DNA from: JAGVPT01 sp964384415
Lineage (GTDB): Bacteria > Bacteroidota > Ignavibacteria > UBA10030 > UBA8401
Assembly: GCA_964384415.1 (NCBI GenBank)
Contig: CAYLMV010000004.1
Span: 8,358 to 72,357, forward strand
Direction of reading: 5' to 3'
Length of the DNA: 64,000 nucleotides
Shown: positions 1-9,901 of the stretch, in pieces
How the letters are laid out: the number at the start of each line of letters is the position of its first letter
Position numbering within the stretch: the first letter of the stretch is position 1
Notes under the pieces: model-generated
What the model was told of the DNA's origin: nothing
Database searches by the model: none
What the model saw: the letters and a program-made list of their open reading frames with translations, nothing else
Program-made: the position numbers and the translations under genes

Positions 1-1416
1 CCGATGGCGCAGTTCGACCTGAAGGATGGAATCGACGGGTACTCGACCCAAGTGGTCAATGGACTGGCGTTCTATTTGGGGACCGAGACAGGACTCCAAC
101 ATTCATTCCGCGATACCACAGTGGTTGACGGTCAACAATATTTCTACGCAGTTACCTCGTATGATTTCGGCGCCACGATAATTCAGGGACTCTCAGGGGA
201 GGCATTTACATTCTATCCCGCAGAGAATTCAATTTCGGTGTCGCGGACGCTTCTCGGGGGAATAAGTCTTCCGAAGAACGTCGTCGCTGTTCGCCCGAAT
301 CCAAGAGTGCTTGGATATCAACCGGCCGGGACGTCGGCCATCACGAAAATATCGGGGACCGGAATAGGAACCGTATCGGTGAAGGTGCTCTCCTCATCCC
401 TTGTTCCCGCCGATCATATCATGAAGATTACCTTTAATACCAGTCCCGACAGCGTGCATCCTCTATCGTACAATTTAATAGACAGCACGGACGGCGATAA
501 GGTAATTTTCAGCACCGGGAACGATTTTGACGCCTTGGGGAATGGAATCTCGGGCCTGGGAATTCAACCCGTCGTAAAGACCCTGCAAACGTACCAGGTC
601 GACACGGCGCACACGGGTTTTGCTTTTGGAAGCCCGACGAATGCTCAACTCGATATAGGGTACATGGGAACATGGCCAGTCAACTTCAAGAGAACTGGCT
701 TTCCAAATAGTTTCACTATCACGTTTGCCGATTCGACGATAGATACGACGTATTCGGAACATTGGTACGATCCGATTATTCCGGTCAAATTCACCATCAT
801 CGCACATACGGAGAACGGAGATAAAAAACTGAAGTTCACGTTCTTTGACAGCAATAACGATTCAACGCTGAGCTATTCCAGCAATGCTGAGGAAATCGAT
901 ATCCTCACGGGTGATGATTCGGTCGCTGCAGACCAGCGACTCACGTGGAGAGTGAGACTCAAGAACGCGACCGCCAGCACAAAGACTCCGGGCAAGGGAG
1001 ATGTCTATGAATTCAAGACGATTCTTCCTTTCAGCTGGAATGATGTTTTCGTCTTCAAATCATCTGCGCTTCTTGTAGATCCGAATTCCGCCAAGCAGCA
1101 GTTCAAGCAAGGTCCCTACGTCGTTCCGAACCCGTATGTGGGGGCTGCCAGCTTTGAGCCGGCCCCGTTCGAAGTGCAGGGACGGGGCGACCGGAGAATG
1201 GAGTTTCGGAACCTGCCGAGGAGCTGTGTCATCAGGATCTACACTGTCCGTGGAGATTTGGTGAGAACATTGACGCACGACGGTTCTGTCGAGGGGTTCG
1301 TCGCATGGGATTTGCGGACCAAGGACAATTTGGATGTAGCGCCTGGATTGTATATCTATCAAGTTGACGGCGGCACCGCGGGCACGAGTATCGGGAAATT
1401 TGCAATCATCAAGTAA
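1..1416 (+). CDS. T9SS-exported protein, C-terminal part (5' end outside window)
   Basis: The reading frame is open from the first base, so the true start probably lies upstream and only the last 471 codons are seen. The product looks extracellular: it is rich in beta-strand-type Ser/Thr/Asp sequence, with a fibronectin-like stretch near the start (the FYAVTSYD motif). The end has the pattern common in Ignavibacteria exported proteins: a VVPNPYVG segment near residue 375, then FRNLPRSCVIRIYT, a WDLRTKDN segment, GLYIYQVD and a final GKFAIIK. This is a T9SS type A sorting domain by pattern. The specific function is not recognisable. The PorV/PorQ-like gene follows 12 bp later, so the two may be co-transcribed. 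Confidence 0.75.
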   Translation, partial: PMAQFDLKDGIDGYSTQVVNGLAFYLGTETGLQHSFRDTTVVDGQQYFYAVTSYDFGATIIQGLSGEAFTFYPAENSISVSRTLLGGISLPKNVVAVRPNPRVLGYQPAGTSAITKISGTGIGTVSVKVLSSSLVPADHIMKITFNTSPDSVHPLSYNLIDSTDGDKVIFSTGNDFDALGNGISGLGIQPVVKTLQTYQVDTAHTGFAFGSPTNAQLDIGYMGTWPVNFKRTGFPNSFTITFADSTIDTTYSEHWYDPIIPVKFTIIAHTENGDKKLKFTFFDSNNDSTLSYSSNAEEIDILTGDDSVAADQRLTWRVRLKNATASTKTPGKGDVYEFKTILPFSWNDVFVFKSSALLVDPNSAKQQFKQGPYVVPNPYVGAASFEPAPFEVQGRGDRRMEFRNLPRSCVIRIYTVRGDLVRTLTHDGSVEGFVAWDLRTKDNLDVAPGLYIYQVDGGTAGTSIGKFAIIK

Positions 1417-1428
1417 CAGAGGACAACT

Positions 1429-2439
1429 ATGACAAAAGGAATTGCAGTGTTCTTCGCTCTGCTTGTCCTCGCAGCGACTCAGGCACAAGCACAATCCAAA
1501 ACAGGCACTACTGTGGGAGCGTTTCTCTCTATCGAACCGAGCGCTCGCATCGCCGGAATGGGGAATGCAGGGGTGACTAACTACGGCGAACCTGAAGCTG
1601 CGTACTATAATCCGGGCAGCGTCGGCTTTCTTCACGGAAATTCGGCCGAGTTCACGCACAGCCTGTGGCTTGCCGATATCACGTACGACTATGGAGTACT
1701 GACATTCGAGGTCGGGAACGCGGGCAATTTCTATGCAACGATGACGTCTCTGAATTCGGGCGATATCGACGTGCGGACGGTTGCGCAACCTCTCGGCACG
1801 GGCGAACGCTATACTGTTTCGGATGTCGCCGTTGGAGTCGGGTTCGCGCGCCAGATTTCGGAGCGGTTTTCCGCCGGCTTAGAATTGAACTACATCCAGG
1901 AGACCATTTGGCACAGCGCCATGGGCGCGTATTCCATCAGCGTCGGAACGATCTACAGGATGTCGCCGGATGGGTTTCATCTGGGGGCCAGCATCTCCAA
2001 CTTCGGGACGCGCGGCAAGTTCGACGGACGAGATTTGCGCGTACTCTACGACCAGAACATCGCAACGAACGGAGACAACGGAAACCTTCCGGCGGAATTA
2101 TATACCGACAATTTTCCCTTGCCGATCATGCTCCGCATCGGTGTTGGATTGCCGATCAAAGTAGGGGAGGAGGACAAAATCACACTCGCGGCCGACGCGT
2201 TTCATCCGAGCGATAACACGGAGAGCGTAAGCTTCGGCGGAGAGTACCTCTTCCAGAACATCTTTGCCTTGCGCGCAGGCTACCAAAACCTCTTTCTGCA
2301 GGATTCCGAAGTCGGTTTGACTCTCGGCGCTGGCATCCAGTACGATATGGTGGGGTACAAATTGAACTTCGATTACGGCTGGGCAGATCACGGAAGGCTG
2401 AAAGACACACATCGACTCACCGTCGGGCTGTCGTTCTAG
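1429..2439 (+). CDS. PorV/PorQ-family outer-membrane beta-barrel protein
   Basis: The 336-residue protein starts with a clear signal peptide (hydrophobic core FFALLVLAATQAQA, cleavage near AQA-QS). The mature start, with SARIAGMGNAGV and EAAYYNPGSVGF, is the hallmark of the PorV/PorQ/UPF0164 family of FadL-like barrels. The end, KLNFDYGWADHGRLKDTHRLTVGLSF, is typical of the last barrel strands and is closed by an aromatic residue. PorV acts as the outer-membrane shuttle that takes T9SS cargo to the attachment complex; many Ignavibacteria carry several paralogs, each next to a cargo gene, as here (12 bp after a T9SS-tailed protein). Which paralog this is cannot be decided from sequence alone. 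Confidence 0.8.
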   Translation: MTKGIAVFFALLVLAATQAQAQSKTGTTVGAFLSIEPSARIAGMGNAGVTNYGEPEAAYYNPGSVGFLHGNSAEFTHSLWLADITYDYGVLTFEVGNAGNFYATMTSLNSGDIDVRTVAQPLGTGERYTVSDVAVGVGFARQISERFSAGLELNYIQETIWHSAMGAYSISVGTIYRMSPDGFHLGASISNFGTRGKFDGRDLRVLYDQNIATNGDNGNLPAELYTDNFPLPIMLRIGVGLPIKVGEEDKITLAADAFHPSDNTESVSFGGEYLFQNIFALRAGYQNLFLQDSEVGLTLGAGIQYDMVGYKLNFDYGWADHGRLKDTHRLTVGLSF

Positions 2440-2478
2440 TGCTCGGCACCGATTTCTAAAAGACAAAAAGAGAAACTG

Positions 2479-4878
2479 TTGAAGACTTCGTACGGACATT
2501 TTTCAAAGGACGGAAGAGAGTTTGTGATCACGACGCCGCGGACGCCGCGACCTTGGATCAACGTCATCAGCAACGGTGATTACGGGATCACCGTTTCCCA
2601 GACAGGGAGCGGATACAGCTGGCGGACGCATGCTCAGCTCAACCGTCTCACGCGCTGGGACCAGGACCTTATCAAAGATGAATGGGGGAAATACATCTAT
2701 CTGCGCGATGAACGGGGCAATGTCTGGTCTGCGGGTTGGAAGCCCGTGTGTGCGGAACCGGACAAGTATCGATGCAGGCACGGCATCGGATATACCATTA
2801 TCGAGTCGAGCAATTACGGTATTGAGACTGAACTCCTCGTATTCCTGCCGGTCGATGAACCGATCGAGATTTGGAAACTGACGCTCCGCAACACTTCAAG
2901 AAAAACACGAGTGCTCGATCTCTTCACTTTTTTTGAATGGGCGCTCGGCCAGTCTCCCGATTGGCACCGGGAGTTTCACAAATCGTTCATCGAGACCGAT
3001 TTTGATCCGAAGACGCATTCCGTTCTTGCGACGAAGCGCTTGTGGGAAGTGCCGACGAGCCGGGGACACTGGAACACAGACTGGCCGTATGTGGGGTTCC
3101 ATTCTGTAGACATGAAGCCCGTTTCCTTCGAAACGGACAAGGAATCATTCCTGGGGATGTATGGAAACCAGTCGCACCCAGCAGCCCTTGCGGGGAAACG
3201 GCTCAAGCAGATGAAAGGGAACTGGATCGACCATATCGGAAGTCTCCAGAATCGAGTTACGCTGAGACCAAACGAAGAAAAGACAATCTGCTATACGCTC
3301 GGCTGTGCAGGTTCGAAAGAAGAGGCGGCAACGCTTTCCAGAAAATACCATTCTGCAGTAAATGTCAATAAGGCGTTCGAAAAAGTCCGCGAAAGATGGG
3401 GGACGATTCTGCGTACGGTGGAGATTGACACGCCGGACGAATCGATGAACATCATGGAAAACGTCTGGCTGAAATATCAGGCCATCTCCGGGCGAATGTG
3501 GGGGAGAAGTGCTTACTATCAAACCGGCGGGGCGTTTGGATTTCGTGACCAGTTACAGGACAGCCAGCTCTGGCTTGTTATCGATCCGCAGCGTACAAAG
3601 GAGCAGCTGAAGCTGCACGCGAGGCATCAGTTCAAAGACGGAACGGTCTATCACTGGTGGCATCCGCTCTCCGAGATCGGCATGAAGAACCAGATTTCCG
3701 ATAATCTGCTCTGGCTGCCGTATGTCATGAATGCGTATCTCCAGGAAACAAAGAATTTTTCCGTATTGGACGAGCGTGAACCCTTCGTCGATTTTCAAGA
3801 GCCGGCGACGATGTACGATCATTGCGTCCGAGCCATCGACAAAGCCCTGGAGCGGTTTAGCGTGCGGGGACTCCCTCTTATCGGGGCCGGAGATTGGAAC
3901 GACGGTCTGAGTGCCGTCGGCCTCGAAATGAAAGGTGAATCAGTGTGGCTGGGACATTTTCTTCACAGAATCCTGCGTGACTTTGCGGTCATCGGAGAGA
4001 CCGTCAAGGACAATCAGCGGGCAGAAAATTACAGAACCCGGGCGCAGAAGTTAAGAGATGTTCTTAATGCGGAGGGATGGGACGGTGAATATTACTTCGG
4101 CGCTACGAAGGACTCGGGAGAAAAAATCGGAAGCAGGGAGAATGCTGAAGGTTCTGTCTGGCTCAACCCTCAAACATGGGCAATCATCGGCGGCGTTGCA
4201 GATGATGAGCGGGCCCGCCAGGTGATGGATGTTGTTGAGAAGAAGTTGGAGAAGAAGATCGGCCCCCTGCTCCTCTCGCCCGCCTACACGAAGAGCGATT
4301 CAGAGATTGGCTATTTGACCCGCTACAGTCCGGGCATGAGGGAGAACGGCGGCGTGTACACTCATGCGTCCACCTGGGCAGTCATCGCTGAGGCGATGCT
4401 GGGAAGAGGGGATGCGGCGTTTCGGATCTACTCGAAGCTGAATCCCATCAACCGGGGCAAGGAACCAAATACGTACGTCGCCGAGCCGTATGTGACGTCC
4501 GGAAATATCGAAGGGCCGGATTCAAAATTCTTCGGACGCGGCGGCTGGACCTGGTACTCCGGCTCCGCCACGTGGCTGTTCAAAGTCGGGTTAGAATGGA
4601 TTCTGGGCGTCCGTCCCACAGTTGAAGGACTTCTTATCGATCCGTGCATTCCGAAGAAGTGGAGCACCTATACCGTCCGGCGAATGTTTCGCGGCGCAGA
4701 ATACAACATCGAAGTGAGAAATCCCGGCCATGTCAACTGCGGCGTTCTGGAGATCTGGGTCGACGGAGAACAGCATTGCATGACGAAGGGGCCGCGGGAA
4801 AAAGTGATTCCCCAATTTGATGCTGGGACAAAACATGCGGTTCTCGCGGTGCTCGGCAAGGCAGAAGGAAACTCCTGA
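2479..4878 (+). CDS. GH94 family glycoside phosphorylase
   Basis: The protein has 799 residues and no signal peptide, so it is cytoplasmic. GH94 enzymes cleave beta-linked gluco-oligosaccharides with phosphate to give a sugar 1-phosphate. Seen: the N-terminal YGHFSKDGREFVITTP and GYSWRTHAQLNRLTRW motifs of the beta-sandwich domain; the GAGDWNDG motif near residue 470 carrying the family's catalytic Asp; and the C-terminal RENGGVYTH and GRGGWTWYSGSA motifs. These last resemble the phosphorylase part of cyclic beta-1,2-glucan synthase more than classical cellobiose phosphorylase. Length fits cellobiose, cellobionate or chitobiose phosphorylases; characterised 1,2-beta-oligoglucan phosphorylases are longer. 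The start is TTG, with no in-frame ATG before the conserved N-terminus. The next gene starts immediately after the stop. Substrate unproven. Confidence 0.85.
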   Translation: MKTSYGHFSKDGREFVITTPRTPRPWINVISNGDYGITVSQTGSGYSWRTHAQLNRLTRWDQDLIKDEWGKYIYLRDERGNVWSAGWKPVCAEPDKYRCRHGIGYTIIESSNYGIETELLVFLPVDEPIEIWKLTLRNTSRKTRVLDLFTFFEWALGQSPDWHREFHKSFIETDFDPKTHSVLATKRLWEVPTSRGHWNTDWPYVGFHSVDMKPVSFETDKESFLGMYGNQSHPAALAGKRLKQMKGNWIDHIGSLQNRVTLRPNEEKTICYTLGCAGSKEEAATLSRKYHSAVNVNKAFEKVRERWGTILRTVEIDTPDESMNIMENVWLKYQAISGRMWGRSAYYQTGGAFGFRDQLQDSQLWLVIDPQRTKEQLKLHARHQFKDGTVYHWWHPLSEIGMKNQISDNLLWLPYVMNAYLQETKNFSVLDEREPFVDFQEPATMYDHCVRAIDKALERFSVRGLPLIGAGDWNDGLSAVGLEMKGESVWLGHFLHRILRDFAVIGETVKDNQRAENYRTRAQKLRDVLNAEGWDGEYYFGATKDSGEKIGSRENAEGSVWLNPQTWAIIGGVADDERARQVMDVVEKKLEKKIGPLLLSPAYTKSDSEIGYLTRYSPGMRENGGVYTHASTWAVIAEAMLGRGDAAFRIYSKLNPINRGKEPNTYVAEPYVTSGNIEGPDSKFFGRGGWTWYSGSATWLFKVGLEWILGVRPTVEGLLIDPCIPKKWSTYTVRRMFRGAEYNIEVRNPGHVNCGVLEIWVDGEQHCMTKGPREKVIPQFDAGTKHAVLAVLGKAEGNS

Positions 4879-6462
4879 ATGAAAAAGTTCTTGAGATCGC
4901 TTACGGTTTTTGCTTTGTGCGCATTGGCAACCGGAGCGTCGGCGCAGACCACCGATGCTCTGCTGGATTCCATCCAGCATGGAGCTTTCAATTTTTTCTG
5001 GAAGGAGGCAAATCCCGCCAACGGTCTGATCAAAGACCGCAGCGCGCAGAATGCTCCGTGCAGTATCGCCTCTCTCGGTTTTGGACTGAGCGCGATCTGC
5101 ATCGGAGTTGATCACGGGTGGGTGAGTCGGGAAGCTGCACGCGACCGGGTGCTCACAGCGCTTACCACGCTCTGGCTTTCTCCGCAAGGAGGCGGAGAAA
5201 ACGGGTATGCCGGCGAGTTTGGATTGTTTTATCACATGCTTGATATGAGTACAGCAACCCGCACATGGAACAGTGAACTCTCGACGATCGACACGGCGCT
5301 CCTTCTCGCGGGGATCATCGATGCGCGTCAGTATTTTGACGGCACCGATTCGCTGGAGACTCGCGTGCGCAGCCTTGCCGATTCGATCTACTACCGGATG
5401 GATTGGAACCTCATGCGAAACTACAATCCCGGTATTCTCATGGCATGGCAGCCGACGACCGGGTTTGCAGGATATGGGCAATGGGTTGGATATTGCGAAG
5501 CCTCCATCATGTACCTTCTGGCGCTCGGTTCGCCGACGCATCCGATAGATTACGACGGCTGGCTGACGTGGACACACGGCTATTCGTATGCGACAGAGTA
5601 CGGGCAATCATATGTTGTATTTCCGCCGCTCTTTGGCCACCAGTATTCCCAGTGCTGGATCGACTATCGGAATATTGCCGACGACTACATGCGGGACCAT
5701 GGGCTGACCTATTTTGAGAATTCCCGCCGGGCAACCTTGGCCCAGCGCTCCTATTCCATCGCGAACCCCGGCCATCACGCCGGGTACAGCGATTCTCTCT
5801 GGGGAATCACCGCAAGCGATGCTCCGGGCGGCTACAGTGCGCGCGGCGCTCCCCCCGCTCAGGATGATGATGGGACCATTGCACCGACAGCGCCCATAGG
5901 CTCCATCGCCTTCGCACCGGAAGTCGTGATCCCGGTGATACATAAGATGTGGGATACATATCATGATCAACTCTGGACAACCTACGGGTTCCGCGACGCG
6001 TTCAACCTCGATCAGAACTGGTGGGATACCGACGTCATCGGCATCGATGAAGGTCCGATGATCATCATGATAGAGAACTACCGGACGCAGAAGGTCTGGA
6101 ACAGATTCATGCAGAATCCCGACGTTCAACGCGGATTGGCAAATGCCAGATTCACTTCGGTGACGGCAGTTCCTCTTTCTATGACATCGCCGAAGGAATT
6201 TGCCCTCCTTCAAAACTACCCAAACCCGTTTAATCCGACGACACAGATACGCTACGAGCTGCAGGAACGATCGCACGTTCTCGTAAGAGTTTTCAATATT
6301 CTTGGCCAGCAGATAGCATTGCTTGCGGATGAAATGCAGGAACCCGGAATTCATCGGTACATCTTCCCCGGCCGCGATCAAAATCTGCCGAGCGGTGTCT
6401 ATGTATACTCGGTGGCTGCAGGCGGAAAAGTGGCGACAAAAAAAATGGTGTTGATCAAATGA
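4879..6462 (+). CDS. GH144-type glucoamylase-like protein with T9SS tail (putative beta-1,2-glucanase)
   Basis: A 527-residue exported protein with a signal peptide (LRSLTVFALCALATGASAQ). Residues about 25-425 match the glucoamylase-like (alpha/alpha)6 family (Pfam 'putative glucoamylase'), which contains the GH144 endo-beta-1,2-glucanases and sophorose-releasing enzymes. Conserved segments are HGAFNFFWKEAN, ASLGFGLSA, NSELSTIDTALLLAGI, GYCEASIMYLLALGSP, LFGHQYSQCWIDYR and FENSRRAT. The Glu in YCEA is a candidate catalytic or binding residue. The last 85 residues are a T9SS type A sorting domain (LLQNYPNPFNPTTQIRYEL, VRVFNILGQ, SGVYVYSV, KKMVLIK), so surface attachment or secretion is expected. 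The ATG abuts the stop of the GH94 gene. It overlaps its paralog downstream by 4 bp. Exact bond specificity is inferred. Confidence 0.82.
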   Translation: MKKFLRSLTVFALCALATGASAQTTDALLDSIQHGAFNFFWKEANPANGLIKDRSAQNAPCSIASLGFGLSAICIGVDHGWVSREAARDRVLTALTTLWLSPQGGGENGYAGEFGLFYHMLDMSTATRTWNSELSTIDTALLLAGIIDARQYFDGTDSLETRVRSLADSIYYRMDWNLMRNYNPGILMAWQPTTGFAGYGQWVGYCEASIMYLLALGSPTHPIDYDGWLTWTHGYSYATEYGQSYVVFPPLFGHQYSQCWIDYRNIADDYMRDHGLTYFENSRRATLAQRSYSIANPGHHAGYSDSLWGITASDAPGGYSARGAPPAQDDDGTIAPTAPIGSIAFAPEVVIPVIHKMWDTYHDQLWTTYGFRDAFNLDQNWWDTDVIGIDEGPMIIMIENYRTQKVWNRFMQNPDVQRGLANARFTSVTAVPLSMTSPKEFALLQNYPNPFNPTTQIRYELQERSHVLVRVFNILGQQIALLADEMQEPGIHRYIFPGRDQNLPSGVYVYSVAAGGKVATKKMVLIK

Positions 6463-7838
6463 AGAATCGCTTCAACGCACATCTTGGTGTTTGGTGCCTC
6501 CTTCTCCTTGTCCATTCGTCGTGGTCCCAGACGACTTCAACGACGGGTCCCTTCATTGATACCCTTCAGAATCGCACGATACAGTGGTTCCTCGATGTCA
6601 CGCCGCGGGAAACCGGATTCACGCCGGACCGGTGGCCCACGCCGTCGCCGTCGAGCATCGCCGCTGTAGGGTTTGCACTGACGACGTATCCGATTGCTGT
6701 CGATCGAAAGCTCATCACCAGGAACGATGCTGCGGCCCGCACTCTCAATACGCTCCGTCATTTGTGGAACCTGCCGCAAAGCGCAAGCGCCGATGCAACC
6801 TCCGGCTACAAAGGCTTCTTCTATCACTTCATCGACACGAAGACGGGACTTCGCGCGTGGAACTGTGAACTTTCGACGATCGATACAGGCATCCTGATGG
6901 CCGGCGTTATTTTTGCCCAGTCGTTTTTTGACCGGAACGATCGTCAAGAAAAAGAGATACGAGCCATGGCCGATTCCTTGTTTCAAAGGGTCGACTGGCA
7001 ATGGGCGATGAACGGTCAAAAGGGAGTCGTGATGGGATGGACGCCCGAAGAAGGATTCCATCATTCCATATGGCACGGCTATAATGAAGCCATGATCCTG
7101 TATGTTCTTGCTCTTGGATCTCCAACACATCCGGTTCCGGAGACTGCATGGAATGCCTGGACCAGCACCTATTTGTGGGCTGACTATTACGGCCAGGCTC
7201 ACGTCGCCTTCATGCCTCTCTTCGGGCACCAATACTCGCAGGCATGGATAGATTACAGGGGAATCAAAGATTCATACATGCAGAAGAAAGGGATCGATTA
7301 TTTTGAGAATTCTCGCCGCGCGACGTACGTTCACCGGGAATATGCGCGAAAGAATCCGAATCACTGGATCGGTTATTCCGATTCCGTGTGGGGCATGACC
7401 GCGTGCGATGGACCACTGGATACGACGATGACTGTGGAAGGGCGCAGCCGGCTGTTTCGTTCATATTCAGCCCGCGGAACCGGAGCTGAAGAGGAGGTTG
7501 ATGATGGAACGCTTTCACCCTGTGCGGCGGCCGGGTCCATTCCGTTTGCCCCGGAAATTTGTATTCCAGCACTCACGGCGATGAAAAATGTGTACGGTGA
7601 CAAACTTTGGACGCGCTACGGTTTTGTCGATGCGTTTAATCCTACCTTTCTTACTCCTTCGACTCCCGGCGGCTGGTTTGATCATGACTACCTCGGCATT
7701 GACCAGGGGCCCATCGTTCTGATGATTGAAAATTATCGAACTGGCTTCGTATGGGAAGTCATGAAGAAGAATCATTATATTGTGACCGGCTTGAAAAGAG
7801 CAGGGTTTACGGGCGGATGGCTGGAAACAAAGAAATAG
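6459..7838 (+). CDS. Second GH144-type glucoamylase-like protein, without T9SS tail
   Basis: Paralog of the preceding gene (459 residues). It shares the same core blocks: IAAVGFALT, NCELSTIDTGILMAGV, GYNEAMILYVLALGSPTHP, LFGHQYSQAWIDYRG, FENSRRAT and GYSDSVWGMTACDGP. It has a signal peptide (VWCLLLLVHSSWSQ) but ends at the catalytic domain (GLKRAGFTGGWLETKK), with no sorting domain. It is therefore expected in the periplasm or envelope rather than on the surface. The start overlaps the previous stop as ATGA, indicating translational coupling. A division of labour (surface endo-cleavage, then periplasmic processing) is an inference from these export signals. The family also includes uncharacterised members, so activity is a prediction. 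Confidence 0.82.
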   Translation: MKNRFNAHLGVWCLLLLVHSSWSQTTSTTGPFIDTLQNRTIQWFLDVTPRETGFTPDRWPTPSPSSIAAVGFALTTYPIAVDRKLITRNDAAARTLNTLRHLWNLPQSASADATSGYKGFFYHFIDTKTGLRAWNCELSTIDTGILMAGVIFAQSFFDRNDRQEKEIRAMADSLFQRVDWQWAMNGQKGVVMGWTPEEGFHHSIWHGYNEAMILYVLALGSPTHPVPETAWNAWTSTYLWADYYGQAHVAFMPLFGHQYSQAWIDYRGIKDSYMQKKGIDYFENSRRATYVHREYARKNPNHWIGYSDSVWGMTACDGPLDTTMTVEGRSRLFRSYSARGTGAEEEVDDGTLSPCAAAGSIPFAPEICIPALTAMKNVYGDKLWTRYGFVDAFNPTFLTPSTPGGWFDHDYLGIDQGPIVLMIENYRTGFVWEVMKKNHYIVTGLKRAGFTGGWLETKK

Positions 7839-7974
7839 CTTTTTCCTCCCTTTTCCTGATTGACGAACCGAAAGCGCATTGCACCTCTCGCTGAGGCTTC
7901 TTCATACCTGATGTCGATCAACTTTCTTTCACCATTGAAACGGCTGAGAGCCGATTTGTCAGACAAATTGTCGA

Positions 7975-9783
7975 ATGAGGCTAAAACTGATCATGGAAAA
8001 AATCTCCTCTGTGAGCGCTGGAAGACTGCCGCTCTTCGTGCTCATCTTTTTCCTGATGCTCATGGCAGCGAGAGAATCTCTACAGGCCCAGCCGTCGGCC
8101 ATTACCACCTACTGCAATCCGATCGACATCAACTATCAATACAACTTCGAGCAGATCAACGAAAACATATCATACCGCTCCGGCGCCGACCCGGTGATCG
8201 TGAACCACAACGGTGAGTATTATCTCTTCGTGACAAATTCGGGGGGTTGGTGGCATTCAAAGGATCTGCTCCGCTGGGAATATGTTGTGCCGGACAAATG
8301 GCCGATGGAAGATATCTGTGCGCCGGCCGCATTGTCGGTCCGCGATACGCTTTATTTATTCCAATCCACTTTCATTCCGCGGCCGATCCTGTTTAGCACC
8401 AAACCTGAAACGGGACACCTTCAGTTCTTCAACCGGCTTATGCCTGATCTTCCGGACTCCGTCAAGGGTCCATGGGACCCGGATATTTTCTGGGATGCGG
8501 AAAAAGATCGGTGGTACCTCTATTGGGGCTCCTCAAATCTCTATCCCATTTACGGCATCGAGCTGGACCATCACAACCGGTTGGTGTACAGCGGAAAACC
8601 AAAGGAACTGATCTATCTGCATCCCGAGCGCCACGGATGGGAAAGATTCGGTCAGGACCACACTGGGACGATCAATCCCTATGTGGAAGGGGCCTGGATG
8701 ACCAAACATGAGGGCAAGTATTATCTCCAGTATGCGGCTCCCGGAACGGAATACAACGTGTATGCAAACGGTACGTATATTGGAGACGATCCTCTCGGTC
8801 CCTTCACCTACGCTCCCTATAATCCCGTCTCCTACAAACCAGGGGGTTTTATGGCGGGGGCGGGCCACGGAAACACGTTCCAAGACAACTACGGCAATTA
8901 CTGGAACACCGGAACGCCCTGGATCGGATTCAACTGGACCTTCGAGCGCCGCATCGCGATGTTCCCGACTGGTTTCGATTCCGACGGCCAGATGTACGCC
9001 AATACTCGCTTTGGAGATTTTCCGCAAACGTTGCCGAAGTCACGCTGGACAAAAAGCGATGATCTGTTTGCCGGCTGGATGCTGCTCTCATACAAGAAAC
9101 CCGTCGCCGCCTCGTCCGCTCGCGATACCTTTTATGCCAGCTGCGTCACTGACGAGAATCCGCGGACGTTCTGGGTGGCCGCCGCAAACTCACCGGCCGA
9201 ATGGCTTGCGATCGATCTTGGGCATGTTGACGACATCAAAGCAGTGCAAGTGAATTATGCCGATTACAAATCGAATATTTTTTCGAGCGATTCGACGATC
9301 TACACGCGATTCACAATCTCATCCTCTGTCGACGGAAAAGAGTGGAGAACAATCGCCGATCTTTCGAAAGAAAATCGAGATCGCCCGAATGCCTACATTG
9401 AGTTGCCGTCGACGGTGAAAGCGCGGTACATTCGATACAATCATCTCTACGTTGCGTCCCCCAATCTTGCCATCAGCGATATTCGTGTCTTCGGATACGG
9501 CGGCGAGCGGCTTCCCGATCCGCCTGCAGGCTTCTCCGTTCGCAGGGAAACGGACAGGCGGAATGCGATTGTTCAATGGAAGGGAGTTCCGGGGGCCGTT
9601 GGCTACAACATTCGCTGGGGGATACGGAGAGACAGACTGTATGAAACGTACCAGGTTTTTGCAGACATGGAGACGAAACTCGAAATCCGGGCGCTCACCA
9701 CTGAACAAGGATATTACTTTGCCGTTGAGACCTTTAATGAAAGGGGAGTCTCGGCGCTCAGTGAGGTCGCAGTTTGTCCCTAG
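7975..9783 (+). CDS. GH43-like glycosidase with discoidin and fibronectin III modules
   Basis: A 602-residue exported protein. Its N-terminus has a hydrophobic segment (LFVLIFFLMLMA) and probable cleavage near LQAQ. The catalytic part is a five-bladed beta-propeller of GH43 type: SGADPVIV (Asp72, base), GPWDPDIF (Asp168/170, pKa modulator) and PYVEGAWM (Glu238, acid) can be assigned. Residues about 365-505 look like an F5/8 C (discoidin) carbohydrate-binding domain (PAEWLAIDLGHVDDIKAVQV, KARYIRYNHLYV), and the last 90 residues look like a fibronectin III domain. GH43 enzymes are mainly arabinofuranosidases and xylosidases; some are galactosidases, so the substrate is open. An alternative ATG lies at 7993. 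No convincing ribosome binding site precedes either start. Confidence 0.8.
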   Translation: MRLKLIMEKISSVSAGRLPLFVLIFFLMLMAARESLQAQPSAITTYCNPIDINYQYNFEQINENISYRSGADPVIVNHNGEYYLFVTNSGGWWHSKDLLRWEYVVPDKWPMEDICAPAALSVRDTLYLFQSTFIPRPILFSTKPETGHLQFFNRLMPDLPDSVKGPWDPDIFWDAEKDRWYLYWGSSNLYPIYGIELDHHNRLVYSGKPKELIYLHPERHGWERFGQDHTGTINPYVEGAWMTKHEGKYYLQYAAPGTEYNVYANGTYIGDDPLGPFTYAPYNPVSYKPGGFMAGAGHGNTFQDNYGNYWNTGTPWIGFNWTFERRIAMFPTGFDSDGQMYANTRFGDFPQTLPKSRWTKSDDLFAGWMLLSYKKPVAASSARDTFYASCVTDENPRTFWVAAANSPAEWLAIDLGHVDDIKAVQVNYADYKSNIFSSDSTIYTRFTISSSVDGKEWRTIADLSKENRDRPNAYIELPSTVKARYIRYNHLYVASPNLAISDIRVFGYGGERLPDPPAGFSVRRETDRRNAIVQWKGVPGAVGYNIRWGIRRDRLYETYQVFADMETKLEIRALTTEQGYYFAVETFNERGVSALSEVAVCP

Positions 9784-9901
9784 GTATCGCCGGCTCGGCG
9801 GCGGAAAATCATTGGGCTTGTGTTGAGCATCCTCTCACACCCCAGATGCTGAAGATGGTTCGCTCAATCAGATTGACTCAAACGGAATAGGAGAAAATGG
9901 A

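Noticed and set aside
475..854. Two minus-strand open frames opposite the first gene
   Set aside because: They overlap a well-supported T9SS-tailed protein and have no protein-like features.
4591..5607. 338-codon minus-strand frame across the GH94/GH144 junction
   Set aside because: It lies antisense to two clear enzymes, and its sequence is Arg/Cys-rich as expected for a shadow frame.
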